From an uncultured Eubacteriales bacterium (lineage in GTDB: Bacteria > Bacillota > Clostridia > Oscillospirales > Oscillospiraceae), in NCBI GenBank assembly GCA_900554855.1, contig USIZ01000070.1, positions 1 through 6,835 of the forward strand: a stretch of DNA of 6,835 bases, read 5' to 3'. The translations under genes and the position numbers were made by a program. The notes beneath the pieces are model-generated. The model made no database searches. It was not told the origin of the DNA and saw nothing but the letters and a program-made list of their open reading frames with translations. Below are positions 1 through 5,003 of this stretch, one piece after another. How positions within the stretch are numbered: the stretch's first letter is position 1; each line of letters starts with the position of its first letter.

Positions 1-734
1 AGACCGAGCCCTCCCCGGTGGGCCGCTCCATTCTGGGCGATCTGGTGGAAAACTACACTTTCGCCGGCGAGAAACGGCTCCCCATCTGCCAGGACACCGG
101 CATGGCGGTGGTGTTCTGCCAGCTGGGGCAGGACGCCCACATCACCGGCGGCCTGCTCCGGGACGCCGTAAACGAGGGCGTCTCCAAGGGCTACACCGAG
201 GGTTTTCTGCGCAAGAGCGTGGTGCGCGACCCCATCCGCCGGGTGAACACCGACGACAACACCCCCGCCGTGCTCCATGTGGAGCTGGTGGAGGGGGATC
301 AGCTCACCATCACCGTGGCCCCGAAAGGCTTCGGCAGTGAAAATATGACCTCCCTGCATATGCTCAAGCCCTCCATCACCCAGGAGACCATTGAGGACAC
401 TATCGTCCGGGCGGTGTCCGAGGCCGGAAGCAACCCCTGTCCGCCGGTGGTGGTGGGCGTCGGTCTGGGCGGCGACGCCGAGCTGTGTGCCATTCTGGCC
501 AAGAAAGCACTGCTTCGCCCGGTGGATCAGCACAACGAGGATCCCTTCTACGCCGAGATGGAGGCGCGCATTCTGGAAAAGATCAATCGGCTGGGCATCG
601 GCCCCCAGGGGCTGGGCGGGCAGACCACCGCGCTGGCCGTGGCCATCAACGCCTACCCCACCCACATTGCCGGTCTGCCCTGCTGCGTCAATCTGGGGTG
701 CCATGTGACACGGCACGCAACGAAAGTTCTCTGA
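1..734 (+). CDS. Fumarate hydratase (class I, Fe-S) alpha subunit, 5'-truncated by window edge
   Basis: This is the alpha subunit of the oxygen-sensitive [4Fe-4S] fumarase/tartrate dehydratase family, which interconverts fumarate and malate in the cytoplasm. The frame is open from base 3, so the GTG at 18 is internal and the true start lies to the left; an alpha subunit is usually about 280 residues, so roughly 40 are missing. Family motifs, numbered from the GTG codon, are PICQDTGMAVVF (21-32), KGYTEGFLRKSVVRDP, APKGFGSENM, NPCPPVVVGVGLGG (139-152), INRLGIGPQGLGGQTTALAV and CHVTRHA near the end. Cys24, Cys141 and Cys228 have the spacing expected of the three cluster ligands, which is inference by family comparison. 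The C-terminus looks natural. No beta subunit follows: the next gene is convergent, so beta must lie upstream or elsewhere. The product could equally be annotated as tartrate dehydratase alpha; fumarase is the default in Clostridia. Confidence 0.93.
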   Translation, partial: TEPSPVGRSILGDLVENYTFAGEKRLPICQDTGMAVVFCQLGQDAHITGGLLRDAVNEGVSKGYTEGFLRKSVVRDPIRRVNTDDNTPAVLHVELVEGDQLTITVAPKGFGSENMTSLHMLKPSITQETIEDTIVRAVSEAGSNPCPPVVVGVGLGGDAELCAILAKKALLRPVDQHNEDPFYAEMEARILEKINRLGIGPQGLGGQTTALAVAINAYPTHIAGLPCCVNLGCHVTRHATKVL

Positions 735-746
735 AAAATACAAGTT

Positions 747-772
747 ATTTCGCCGCCTGCGGGCGGCGAAAT
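747..772 (+). terminator. GC hairpin just after the fumarase gene, possible terminator
   Basis: This is a perfect 11-bp inverted repeat, ATTTCGCCGCC / GGCGGCGAAAT, around a TGCG tetraloop, starting 12 nt after the fumarase stop codon. The 3' side has only TTT followed by CTG, so as an intrinsic terminator it is weak. It may act as an RNA-stabilising 3' hairpin, with the hairpin at 846-871 as the main stop. Confidence 0.5.
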
Positions 773-845
773 TTCTGAGCTTGTCAAGGAACTCTGCGAG
801 GCTCTTGTGTGCAAATATCGAAGACAGGACTTTTTTGACAGGCTG

Positions 846-871
846 AAATGCCCGCCTGACGGCGGGCATTT
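846..871. terminator. GC hairpin between convergent genes, probable bidirectional terminator
   Basis: This is a perfect 11-bp inverted repeat, AAATGCCCGCC / GGCGGGCATTT, with a TGAC tetraloop. It lies between the + fumarase gene and the stop codon (875-877) of the minus-strand small protein. The + side continues CTCTTATT, a modest U-rich tail; the minus side lacks a T tract beyond the stem. Its position between convergent transcription units supports a terminator role. Confidence 0.6.
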
Positions 872-874
872 CTC

Positions 875-1102
875 TTATTCATCTTCCAGCAGTTCGAGGA
901 TCTCATCCACCTGATCCTCCAGCTCCTCGTGGCGGTCGGCCCAGGTCTCATACGCCTCGCTGTTCATGTTCTTCGGCTCCTTTTCGTCCAGCACGGCGAT
1001 CTCCGCTCTCAGCCGTTCCAGCAGCGTCAGCAGTTCCTCCCGGCTCAGCTCGTCCGTGTCCTCCGCCCCGTTCTGCGCGGGAAATTCAATGATCTCGGCC
1101 AT
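875..1102 (-). CDS. Small acidic helical protein, 75 aa, function unknown
   Basis: I do not recognise this protein. It has 75 residues beginning MAEIIEFPAQNG and is very rich in Glu and Asp. From about residue 18 it is predicted by eye to be two long amphipathic helices (SREELLTLLERLRAEIAVLDEKE and ETWADRHEELEDQVDEILELLEDE) with leucine spacing that suggests a small helical hairpin or coiled coil. There are no cysteines, membrane segments or signal peptide, so it is probably cytosolic. Its Shine-Dalgarno AAGGAG (minus strand of 1115-1120) abuts the stop codon of the upstream glutaredoxin-like gene. The SD-to-ATG gap of 12 nt is long, and the intergenic gap is 18 bp. The two genes are therefore almost certainly one operon, with this gene second. 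An accessory role to the redox protein is possible but only a guess. Confidence 0.8.
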   Translation of the reverse strand: MAEIIEFPAQNGAEDTDELSREELLTLLERLRAEIAVLDEKEPKNMNSEAYETWADRHEELEDQVDEILELLEDE

Positions 1103-1120
1103 ATAAAAGAAACGCTCCTT

Positions 1121-1384
1121 TCACTCTGCCAGCGCCGCGTCCAGCACGGCGCGCACCTTCTCCTTGGAGGGTACGCCCTCCATGCGCTTCACCCCATCCA
1201 CATAGAAGGTGGGCACATAGTAGTAGTCCAGCGAATCGGCCAGTGCGGTCTCCACGCTCTCGTCCACCCGGCGGATGGGCACCGCGCCATAGCGCGCGTC
1301 CTCCGCCGCCAGCTCCGCCAGAAGCCGATCCGCCTGATGGCAGTAGGGGCAGTCCGGAAGCATCATCATCATAACGTCCTTCAT
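1121..1384 (-). CDS. Glutaredoxin/thioredoxin-fold protein with CPYC active site
   Basis: This is a small thiol-disulfide oxidoreductase of the glutaredoxin-like class, 87 residues from the ATG at 1384. The CPYC redox motif is at residues 12-15, right after the first strand, and the cis-proline motif VPTFYVDG at 57-64 with a C-terminal helix completes a thioredoxin fold of normal glutaredoxin length. A GTG at 1393 would add three residues, but I prefer the ATG: GAGGTGA, a near-perfect anti-16S match, sits 5 nt before it and overlaps the GTG. Four consecutive methionines (residues 5-8) immediately precede LPDCPYC, which is unusual because this strand normally carries mixed hydrophobic residues. 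The gene is first in a two-gene operon with the 75-aa acidic protein. The electron donor, whether glutathione, another thiol or thioredoxin reductase, cannot be told from the sequence. Confidence 0.85.
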   Translation of the reverse strand: MKDVMMMMLPDCPYCHQADRLLAELAAEDARYGAVPIRRVDESVETALADSLDYYYVPTFYVDGVKRMEGVPSKEKVRAVLDAALAE

Positions 1385-1421
1385 TACGGTCACCTCGCAA
1401 AGTTAAATGCTCGTTATTTGG

Positions 1422-1430
1422 ATTATAGCA
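1422..1430 (-). promoter_or_regulatory. Extended -10 promoter of the glutaredoxin-like operon
   Basis: The minus strand reads TGCTATAAT, a perfect -10 hexamer (1422-1427) preceded by the TGn extension. No good -35 is seen at 16-18 bp, as expected for an extended -10 promoter. The inferred start near 1415 gives a leader of about 30 nt. Confidence 0.7.
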
Positions 1431-1470
1431 TATCATACCCGCTTTTTGCGACGGTTTTTCAACATTTTTC

Positions 1471-1499
1471 TTGCGGGCACTCCGACGGTGTGCTATGCT
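1471..1499 (+). promoter_or_regulatory. Sigma-A promoter of the MarR-AEC operon
   Basis: TTGCGG (1471-1476) and TATGCT (1494-1499) are separated by exactly 17 bp; transcription would start near 1506, about 40 nt before the ATG. It is divergent from the glutaredoxin-like operon promoter some 45 bp away, so one bound regulator could affect both. The motif CGACGGT occurs twice here, at 1449-1455 and within the spacer at 1483-1489. Confidence 0.65.
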
Positions 1500-1544
1500 C
1501 TAATCACTACGATTCAAAGGTACCTTGGAAAGGAAGCGGATCTC

Positions 1545-2183
1545 ATGTCCCATCCTCAGCACTGCCCCGGCTGCGGCAACCGATGCAGCCTGGACGCCCC
1601 CAGCTGCACCACCGGCGAACGCTACGCCCGCTCGCTCCGCGCCGCCCACCGCCATCCGACCCCGACTGCCGAGGCAAAGCCCGCGGCCAAAAAACCGGCT
1701 GCCGCGCCGAAGGCGGAAACGCTATCCACACCCCGCCCCAAAAAGGGGGCGCAGCCAAAGGCTCCGACGGCGGTTGAACGCGCTCCGCTCTCGCTGGAAG
1801 ATCGGCTGGCGCTTCAGCTCCGGGCGCTGGAGCGCACGATGGAGCGCAATCAGCCCAGCCAGAAGTCCGGGCAATCCCGCCTGCTCACCCTGCTGGCCGC
1901 CCAGCCGGAGGGACAGCTCACCCAGCGTGCGCTCATGGAGTACATGGGCATTCGTTCCAGCTCCCTCAGTGAGCTGGTGCACAAGCTGGAGCGCGCCGGC
2001 CTTGTTCAGCGCGCCGAGTGCCCCGCGGATCGACGCACCGCCCTGGTCTCCCTCACCGAACAGGGGCGGGCAAAAGCCGCCGTCCTGTCCGGCGCAGAGA
2101 CGACCCCCTTCCGTGTGCTCAGCACAGCTGAGCAGGAGACTCTGCTGACCCTGCTGACAAAGCTGAACAGGGATGAGGGATGA
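1545..2183 (+). CDS. MarR-family regulator with N-terminal Cys-rich motif
   Basis: This is a DNA-binding repressor-type protein of 212 residues. The ATG at 1545 is chosen because AAAGGAAG (1529-1536) lies 8 nt before it; the open frame upstream crosses the promoter and is not coding. Residues 7-21 carry C-P-G-C-G-N-R-C-x6-C, a CX2CX3CX6C arrangement that could bind zinc or sense metal or redox state. Residues about 35-80 are an Ala/Pro/Lys-rich, disordered-looking linker. The winged helix-turn-helix follows (about 105-180): LTQRALMEYMGIRSSSLSELVHKLERAGLV is the HTH, and the wing has the MarR-typical DRR (ADRRTALVSLTEQGR). The usual first dimerisation helix is short or replaced by the linker. 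The AEC transporter gene begins 6 bp downstream, so it is the likely regulatory target together with the gene's own promoter. The signal sensed is unknown. Confidence 0.85.
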   Translation: MSHPQHCPGCGNRCSLDAPSCTTGERYARSLRAAHRHPTPTAEAKPAAKKPAAAPKAETLSTPRPKKGAQPKAPTAVERAPLSLEDRLALQLRALERTMERNQPSQKSGQSRLLTLLAAQPEGQLTQRALMEYMGIRSSSLSELVHKLERAGLVQRAECPADRRTALVSLTEQGRAKAAVLSGAETTPFRVLSTAEQETLLTLLTKLNRDEG

Positions 2184-2189
2184 CCGGCC

Positions 2190-3158
2190 ATGCAGTCCTT
2201 CGTCTTTGCGCTGAATGCGACGATCCCGGTCTTTCTCGTCATCGCGCTGGGCTGGTTTCTGAACCGCATCGGTCTCTTCAATCCCGGCTTCACCAAGGCC
2301 GCCGACCAGTATGTATTTAAATGTGCTCTGCCGGTCAGCCTGTTTCTCTCCATCTCCGGCATGGATCTCTACACGGATTTTCATCCGGCGTTCTGCCTGT
2401 TCTGCTTCGCCGTCACCACGGTGATCTTCGGCGGTGTGTGGCTGTTCAGCCGGCTTGTGTTGAAGGACAAAGGCATGATCGGCGCGTTCACCCAGGCCGC
2501 CTCCCGTTCCAGCGCCGCCATTCTGGGCATCGCCTTTGCCGTGAACATCTACGGCGACTCCGGCATGGTTCCCATGATGATCGTCTCCGCCGTGCCGTTT
2601 TTCAACATCTATTCTGTGCTCATCCTGACCTTCTCCCCTCAACTGGACGAGACGGGCCGTCTCATCCCCCCCAGCGGCGGGGGCGGAATGGTGAAAAAAG
2701 CCTGTCTGAACGTGCTGAAAAACCCGATCATTCTGGGCATTGTCGCAGGCATTCCCTTTGCCCTGCTCCGCATCAGCCTGCCCGCCATGCTTACTTCCGC
2801 CCTCAAGACCGTGGGCGGCACTGCCACACCTGTCGCCCTGCTGGTCGTCGGAGCATCCTTCTCCGCCGGTGAGGCGCTGAAAAAGTGGAAACCGGCGGCA
2901 TGGGCCTGCTTCATCAAGCTCTTTCTCCTGCCCGCTCTGTTCCTGCCGCTGGCCGCCCTGTGCGGCTTCCGGGGCAGTGAAATGGTGGCCATTCTCATCA
3001 TGGTGGGCTCTCCCACCACCGTCAGCTGCTACGTCATGGCCAAGAACATGAAGGGCGACGCCGCCCTGACCGCCAACGTCATTGTGCTGGCCACCCTTCT
3101 CTCCTCGGTGTCCATCACGCTCTGGCTCACGCTGCTGAAGGCCTTTGGGCTGATCTGA
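2190..3158 (+). CDS. AEC (auxin efflux carrier) family transporter
   Basis: This is a membrane permease of 322 residues, normal for the AEC family (membrane transport protein, PF03547-type). The N-terminal half starts NATIPVFLVIALGWFLNRIGLF and continues with the family-typical KAADQYVFKCALPVSLFLSISG. About ten hydrophobic segments are visible, roughly at residues 7-25, 38-56, 68-88, 104-122, 126-146, 173-193, 200-222, 235-255, 265-285 and 298-318. A hydrophilic, glycine-rich central loop (about 148-170, PPSGGGG) splits them five and five. Bacterial members export or take up small organic acids such as malate or malonate, or amino-acid derivatives; the substrate cannot be assigned here. The ATG at 2190 has GAGGG at 2175-2179 inside the end of the MarR gene, consistent with translational coupling. 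A strong terminator follows 8 bp after the stop. Confidence 0.9.
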   Translation: MQSFVFALNATIPVFLVIALGWFLNRIGLFNPGFTKAADQYVFKCALPVSLFLSISGMDLYTDFHPAFCLFCFAVTTVIFGGVWLFSRLVLKDKGMIGAFTQAASRSSAAILGIAFAVNIYGDSGMVPMMIVSAVPFFNIYSVLILTFSPQLDETGRLIPPSGGGGMVKKACLNVLKNPIILGIVAGIPFALLRISLPAMLTSALKTVGGTATPVALLVVGASFSAGEALKKWKPAAWACFIKLFLLPALFLPLAALCGFRGSEMVAILIMVGSPTTVSCYVMAKNMKGDAALTANVIVLATLLSSVSITLWLTLLKAFGLI

Positions 3159-3165
3159 CAAAATC

Positions 3166-3200
3166 AAAAAGCCTGCCTTATAAAAAGGCAGGCTTTTTTT
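3166..3200. terminator. Strong bidirectional intrinsic terminator
   Basis: GCCTGCCTT (3171-3179) pairs with AAGGCAGGC (3185-3193) around a 5-nt loop, flanked by AAAAA on the left and TTTTTTT on the right. On + it ends the MarR-AEC operon. On minus the same stem is followed by five T, so it can also end the leftward DUF1002 transcript, leaving that mRNA a roughly 255-nt 3' untranslated region. Confidence 0.92.
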
Positions 3201-3201
3201 C

Positions 3202-3231
3202 TTGACAAAATTAGAACAGATGTGCTATATT
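3202..3231 (+). promoter_or_regulatory. Rightward sigma-A promoter with no obvious + gene
   Basis: TTGACA (consensus -35, 3202-3207), an 18-bp spacer ending TGTGC, and TATATT (3226-3231) make one of the best promoter matches in the window. The inferred start is near 3238. No ATG occurs on + between here and the end of the convergent DUF1002 gene, so any product would be a non-coding or antisense RNA, or the promoter is a relic. Confidence 0.65.
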
Positions 3232-3251
3232 ATATCTAGAACAGGCGTTCG
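3214..3251 (+). promoter_or_regulatory. Two LexA (SOS-box)-like elements on the orphan promoter
   Basis: GAACAGGCGTTC (3239-3250, followed by G) fits the Gram-positive LexA/DinR pattern GAAC-RNRY-GTTC with both arms intact. GAACAGATGTGC (3214-3225) fits with one arm mismatch. The first overlaps the transcription start, the second lies between -35 and -10, and their centres are 25 bp apart. Steric repression is the obvious role if a LexA-type repressor binds; this is inference from motif shape only. Confidence 0.45.
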
Positions 3252-3389
3252 ACGTTCCATAATCCGCAGACGGTTTGCATAACATTTCATAACGTGCATT
3301 CGGTTTACCGTAATTCAATATATTGTGCCATTTAGCGTTATTTATCGCATCCGGAAACAATATTTTGTGGCTTTATCGCACATTTCGGC
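3252..3389. other. AT-rich non-coding spacer
   Basis: This stretch is visibly richer in A and T than its neighbours and has no credible ORF on either strand: on + there is no ATG, and minus-strand ORFs are at most about 24 codons without ribosome sites. It would be the 3' untranslated region of the DUF1002 mRNA if that transcript ends at the terminator at 3166-3200. CGGTTT occurs at 3271 and 3301, but the flanks do not repeat. Confidence 0.5.
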
Positions 3390-3419
3390 TTTACTTCCGC
3401 CCACAGACTGTGGTATAAA
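3390..3419 (+). promoter_or_regulatory. Possible second rightward promoter with palindrome, antisense to DUF1002 gene
   Basis: TTTACT (3390-3395), an 18-bp spacer and TATAAA (3414-3419) with an upstream TGG extension resemble a promoter pointing into the 3' end of the DUF1002 gene on the antisense strand. A perfect palindrome CCACAG-A-CTGTGG (3401-3413) abuts the -10 and could be a protein site; it lacks a U tract, so it is not a terminator. The -35 is mediocre. Confidence 0.3.
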
Positions 3420-3421
3420 TT

Positions 3422-4336
3422 TTATTGGAACAGGCTCTGGAAGAAGGAGACGATTTTATCCCAGAGGCGTGCGAAGAAGCCCTGCGTATCGCCGCCGCTG
3501 ATTTCGTTCAGCACGCCCTCCACCTTGTCAAACAGACCCTTGGCCTGCTCCTTCAGCGCATCCACGTCAAAATCGGTGGAACCGATCTTCTTGATGAGGT
3601 CGATGATCTGCTGGCGGGTGGACGGATCCAGCGTAATGCCCATCTCCTTGCAGATACGGTCGATGGCCGCGCCGATCTCATCATCGGTCAGATCCTTATC
3701 GCCGTTGGCCAGCACTTCGTTCTTGACCGCGGCAATGAGCTCCGCCGCCTTGGAGGCGTCGCCCAGTTCGTCGCCCACCTCGCCGGTGACCACCAGCTCG
3801 TTGTTGGCCGCGTCCACGCTGTCTTCGGACAGCTTCTCGCCGGTCATGATCTCATATGCCTTCATGGCGCTGACCAGAGCCGCCGTGCCGCTGATATTGC
3901 TGGGGCCGGCCACGACCAGCTCCACGTCGGACACACCGGCGGTGATGAGCGCATTCTGGTACATCTCCACCGTGCAGTAGCTGATGTTCTTCGTGCTGAT
4001 GGAAATGCCCTTGCCCGCGTCCCGGGCAGTCAGCTTGATACTGGACAGGGAGTTCGTGCCGATCACGGAAGCAGACAGGTACTTGTCCAGATACTGATGC
4101 TCCTCGGCGTTGGTGGTGTAGTAGACGTTGTAGTCCTCCTTGTAGTTGGCCGCATCGGTGACGCCCAGCAGGTCGAGCACCGTGGCGCGCTGGCTGTCAC
4201 TCAGGTCGGCCCCGAGCACCAGATAGGACTTGTCGCTGTCCGTGCCGTTCTCCGCCGCTGCGGCGGGCATGACCAGCGCGGAACTCAGCGCCGCCGCACA
4301 GAGCACCAGCGCCAGCATCCGTTTCAGCTTATTCAT
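3422..4336 (-). CDS. Secreted DUF1002-family protein
   Basis: This 304-residue protein matches the DUF1002 family (relatives include Bacillus subtilis YpuA), secreted proteins of unknown function. A classical signal peptide covers residues 1-28: positive MNKLKR, a hydrophobic core, and PAAAA just before Glu29. The DUF1002 pattern follows: YLVLGADLSDSQRATVLDLLGV near the N-terminus, the YCTVEMYQNALITAGVSDVELVVAGP block, and GTAALVSAMKAYEIMTGE. The second half is helical and charged, with two D/E-rich segments, and ends in an aromatic amphipathic tail GFFARLWDKIVSFFQSLFQ that could touch membrane. The ATG at 4336 is preceded by GAGGT at suitable distance. Cys13 is not a lipobox because Leu precedes it and the hydrophobic core continues past it. 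The gene stands alone, with its own promoter and a terminator far downstream at 3166-3200. Confidence 0.9.
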   Translation of the reverse strand: MNKLKRMLALVLCAAALSSALVMPAAAAENGTDSDKSYLVLGADLSDSQRATVLDLLGVTDAANYKEDYNVYYTTNAEEHQYLDKYLSASVIGTNSLSSIKLTARDAGKGISISTKNISYCTVEMYQNALITAGVSDVELVVAGPSNISGTAALVSAMKAYEIMTGEKLSEDSVDAANNELVVTGEVGDELGDASKAAELIAAVKNEVLANGDKDLTDDEIGAAIDRICKEMGITLDPSTRQQIIDLIKKIGSTDFDVDALKEQAKGLFDKVEGVLNEISGGDTQGFFARLWDKIVSFFQSLFQ

Positions 4337-4403
4337 AAAAATACCTCATTTCTGATCTTGGGTTCTGTTCGTTCGATCACCGGGCGCAGACCCAGCTATA
4401 TAC

Positions 4404-4432
4404 ATTATATTATATCGTCATTCCGAACTCAA
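4404..4432 (-). promoter_or_regulatory. Sigma-A promoter of the DUF1002 gene
   Basis: On the minus strand TTGAGT (4427-4432) is followed after exactly 17 bp by TATAAT (4404-4409). A second overlapping TATAAT lies at 4409-4414, but its spacing of 12 bp is wrong. The start would be near 4397, giving a leader of about 60 nt. Confidence 0.75.
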
Positions 4433-4448
4433 GTCCGTCCTATCGGAC
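4433..4448. promoter_or_regulatory. Inverted repeat between divergent promoters, candidate operator
   Basis: GTCCG-N6-CGGAC is a perfect 5-bp inverted repeat with an AT-containing spacer. It begins one base beyond the DUF1002 -35 and overlaps the -35 zone of the rightward gene. The geometry suits a dimeric regulator acting on both genes. No family can be named from the motif alone. Confidence 0.35.
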
Positions 4449-4456
4449 AGCCAGTG

Positions 4457-4465
4457 TGCTAGAAT
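4457..4465 (+). promoter_or_regulatory. Extended -10 promoter of the tail-anchored protein gene
   Basis: TGCTAGAAT carries a good -10 (TAGAAT, 4460-4465) with the TGn extension; no recognisable -35 is present. The start would be near 4472, about 27 nt before the ATG. Confidence 0.6.
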
Positions 4466-4498
4466 CAGGACAATGAATCGCGCAGGAGGTTCTCCCCC

Positions 4499-4861
4499 AT
4501 GAAAACGCTTTATTTTGAGACAAATCAATATGTCCGCCGTCAGGGCAATGTCATCGACCTGAACGAGTACCGGGAACGGATGCAGCGCGCGGAACACGCG
4601 CGCAACGCCGTGGGCGATGATGTGACCTATCACTGGGAGACCGACGAGTCTGTCTGGCACTACGAGGAGCGCCGCCGCGCCCCGGCAAAGCCGAAGGCCA
4701 ACGCGAAAACCAAAACGCGGGCCCGGCGTCTGGCTCACGGCGCCGCCCAGCGCCGCAGAGTTGAGCGCACCGAGCGCAGTCTGGCCGACTGGGTGGAGCT
4801 CTGCGCCGCCCTCGCCACGCTGGGGCTGGTTCTCACCGTATGGCTCCAGTTCCTGCTCTGA
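4499..4861 (+). CDS. Small tail-anchored membrane protein, 120 aa, function unknown
   Basis: I do not recognise this protein. AGGAGG at 4484-4489 lies 9 nt before the ATG, an excellent ribosome site. Residues 1-60 are polar and mixed-charge, with the distinctive MKTLYFETNQYVRRQGNVIDLNEYRERMQ at the start and a Trp/Tyr-containing patch (TYHWETDESVWHYEERRR). Residues about 60-92 are a very basic Ala/Lys/Arg linker. The C-terminus is a single hydrophobic span (about 97-120, WVELCAALATLGLVLTVWLQFLL) with almost nothing after it. The likely topology is N-terminus in the cytoplasm with the positive linker on the inner face. The size, basic stretch and single span loosely recall small cell-envelope or division proteins, but the order differs from FtsL and no assignment is made. 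It is monocistronic: a terminator hairpin follows 22 bp after the stop. Confidence 0.8.
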   Translation: MKTLYFETNQYVRRQGNVIDLNEYRERMQRAEHARNAVGDDVTYHWETDESVWHYEERRRAPAKPKANAKTKTRARRLAHGAAQRRRVERTERSLADWVELCAALATLGLVLTVWLQFLL

Positions 4862-4883
4862 GTTCGCCTTTGATCTCACGGAC

Positions 4884-4920
4884 ACCCGCCGCGATCCAGG
4901 ATCCCGGCGGGTTCTCTTTA
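4884..4920 (+). terminator. Terminator of the tail-anchored protein gene
   Basis: ACCCGCCG (4884-4891) pairs with CGGCGGGT (4905-4912); inside, after a C/C mismatch, GAT pairs with ATC. The tail TCTCTTTA is moderately U-rich. Confidence 0.75.
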
Positions 4921-4978
4921 TGGAACGGGTGCAGCGAAGGAAAATCTTCAAAGCCTTGTCCCCGCTCCTTGCCGCAAC

Positions 4979-5003
4979 AAAAAAAGCAGGCCGCTGCCTG
5001 CTT
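4979..5003 (-). terminator. Intrinsic terminator of the candidate small RNA
   Basis: On the minus strand AAGCAGGC (4996-5003) pairs with GCCTGCTT (4984-4991) around the 4-nt loop AGCG and is followed by a continuous T run through 4979. Read on + the run is on the wrong side of the stem, so the terminator works only leftward. Confidence 0.85.

Noticed and set aside
732..772. UGA stop of fumarase followed 12 nt later by a hairpin, with the frame open to 908: selenocysteine read-through
   Set aside because: The protein already ends at the normal family C-terminus (CHVTRHA...), the loop does not resemble a bacterial SECIS, and the extension matches no fumarase region.
1722..3167. 481-codon minus-strand frame across MarR and AEC genes
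   Set aside because: It is antisense to two clear proteins, is rich in Gly/His/Gln/Asp with no domain pattern, and has no RBS.
3271..3330. CGGTTT repeated exactly 30 bp apart, considered as a CRISPR or iteron remnant
   Set aside because: Only the hexamer repeats; flanking bases do not align and there is no third unit.
4295..4336. Lipoprotein signal on the DUF1002 protein because of Cys13
   Set aside because: The residue before Cys is Leu and the hydrophobic core continues another ten residues to an AAAA-E signal peptidase I site.
3425..4462. 345-codon open frame on + opposite the DUF1002 gene
   Set aside because: It is an antisense shadow created by G/C-ending codons. The minus-strand protein has a signal peptide, family motifs, RBS and promoter; the + frame has none of these and lacks a ribosome site.
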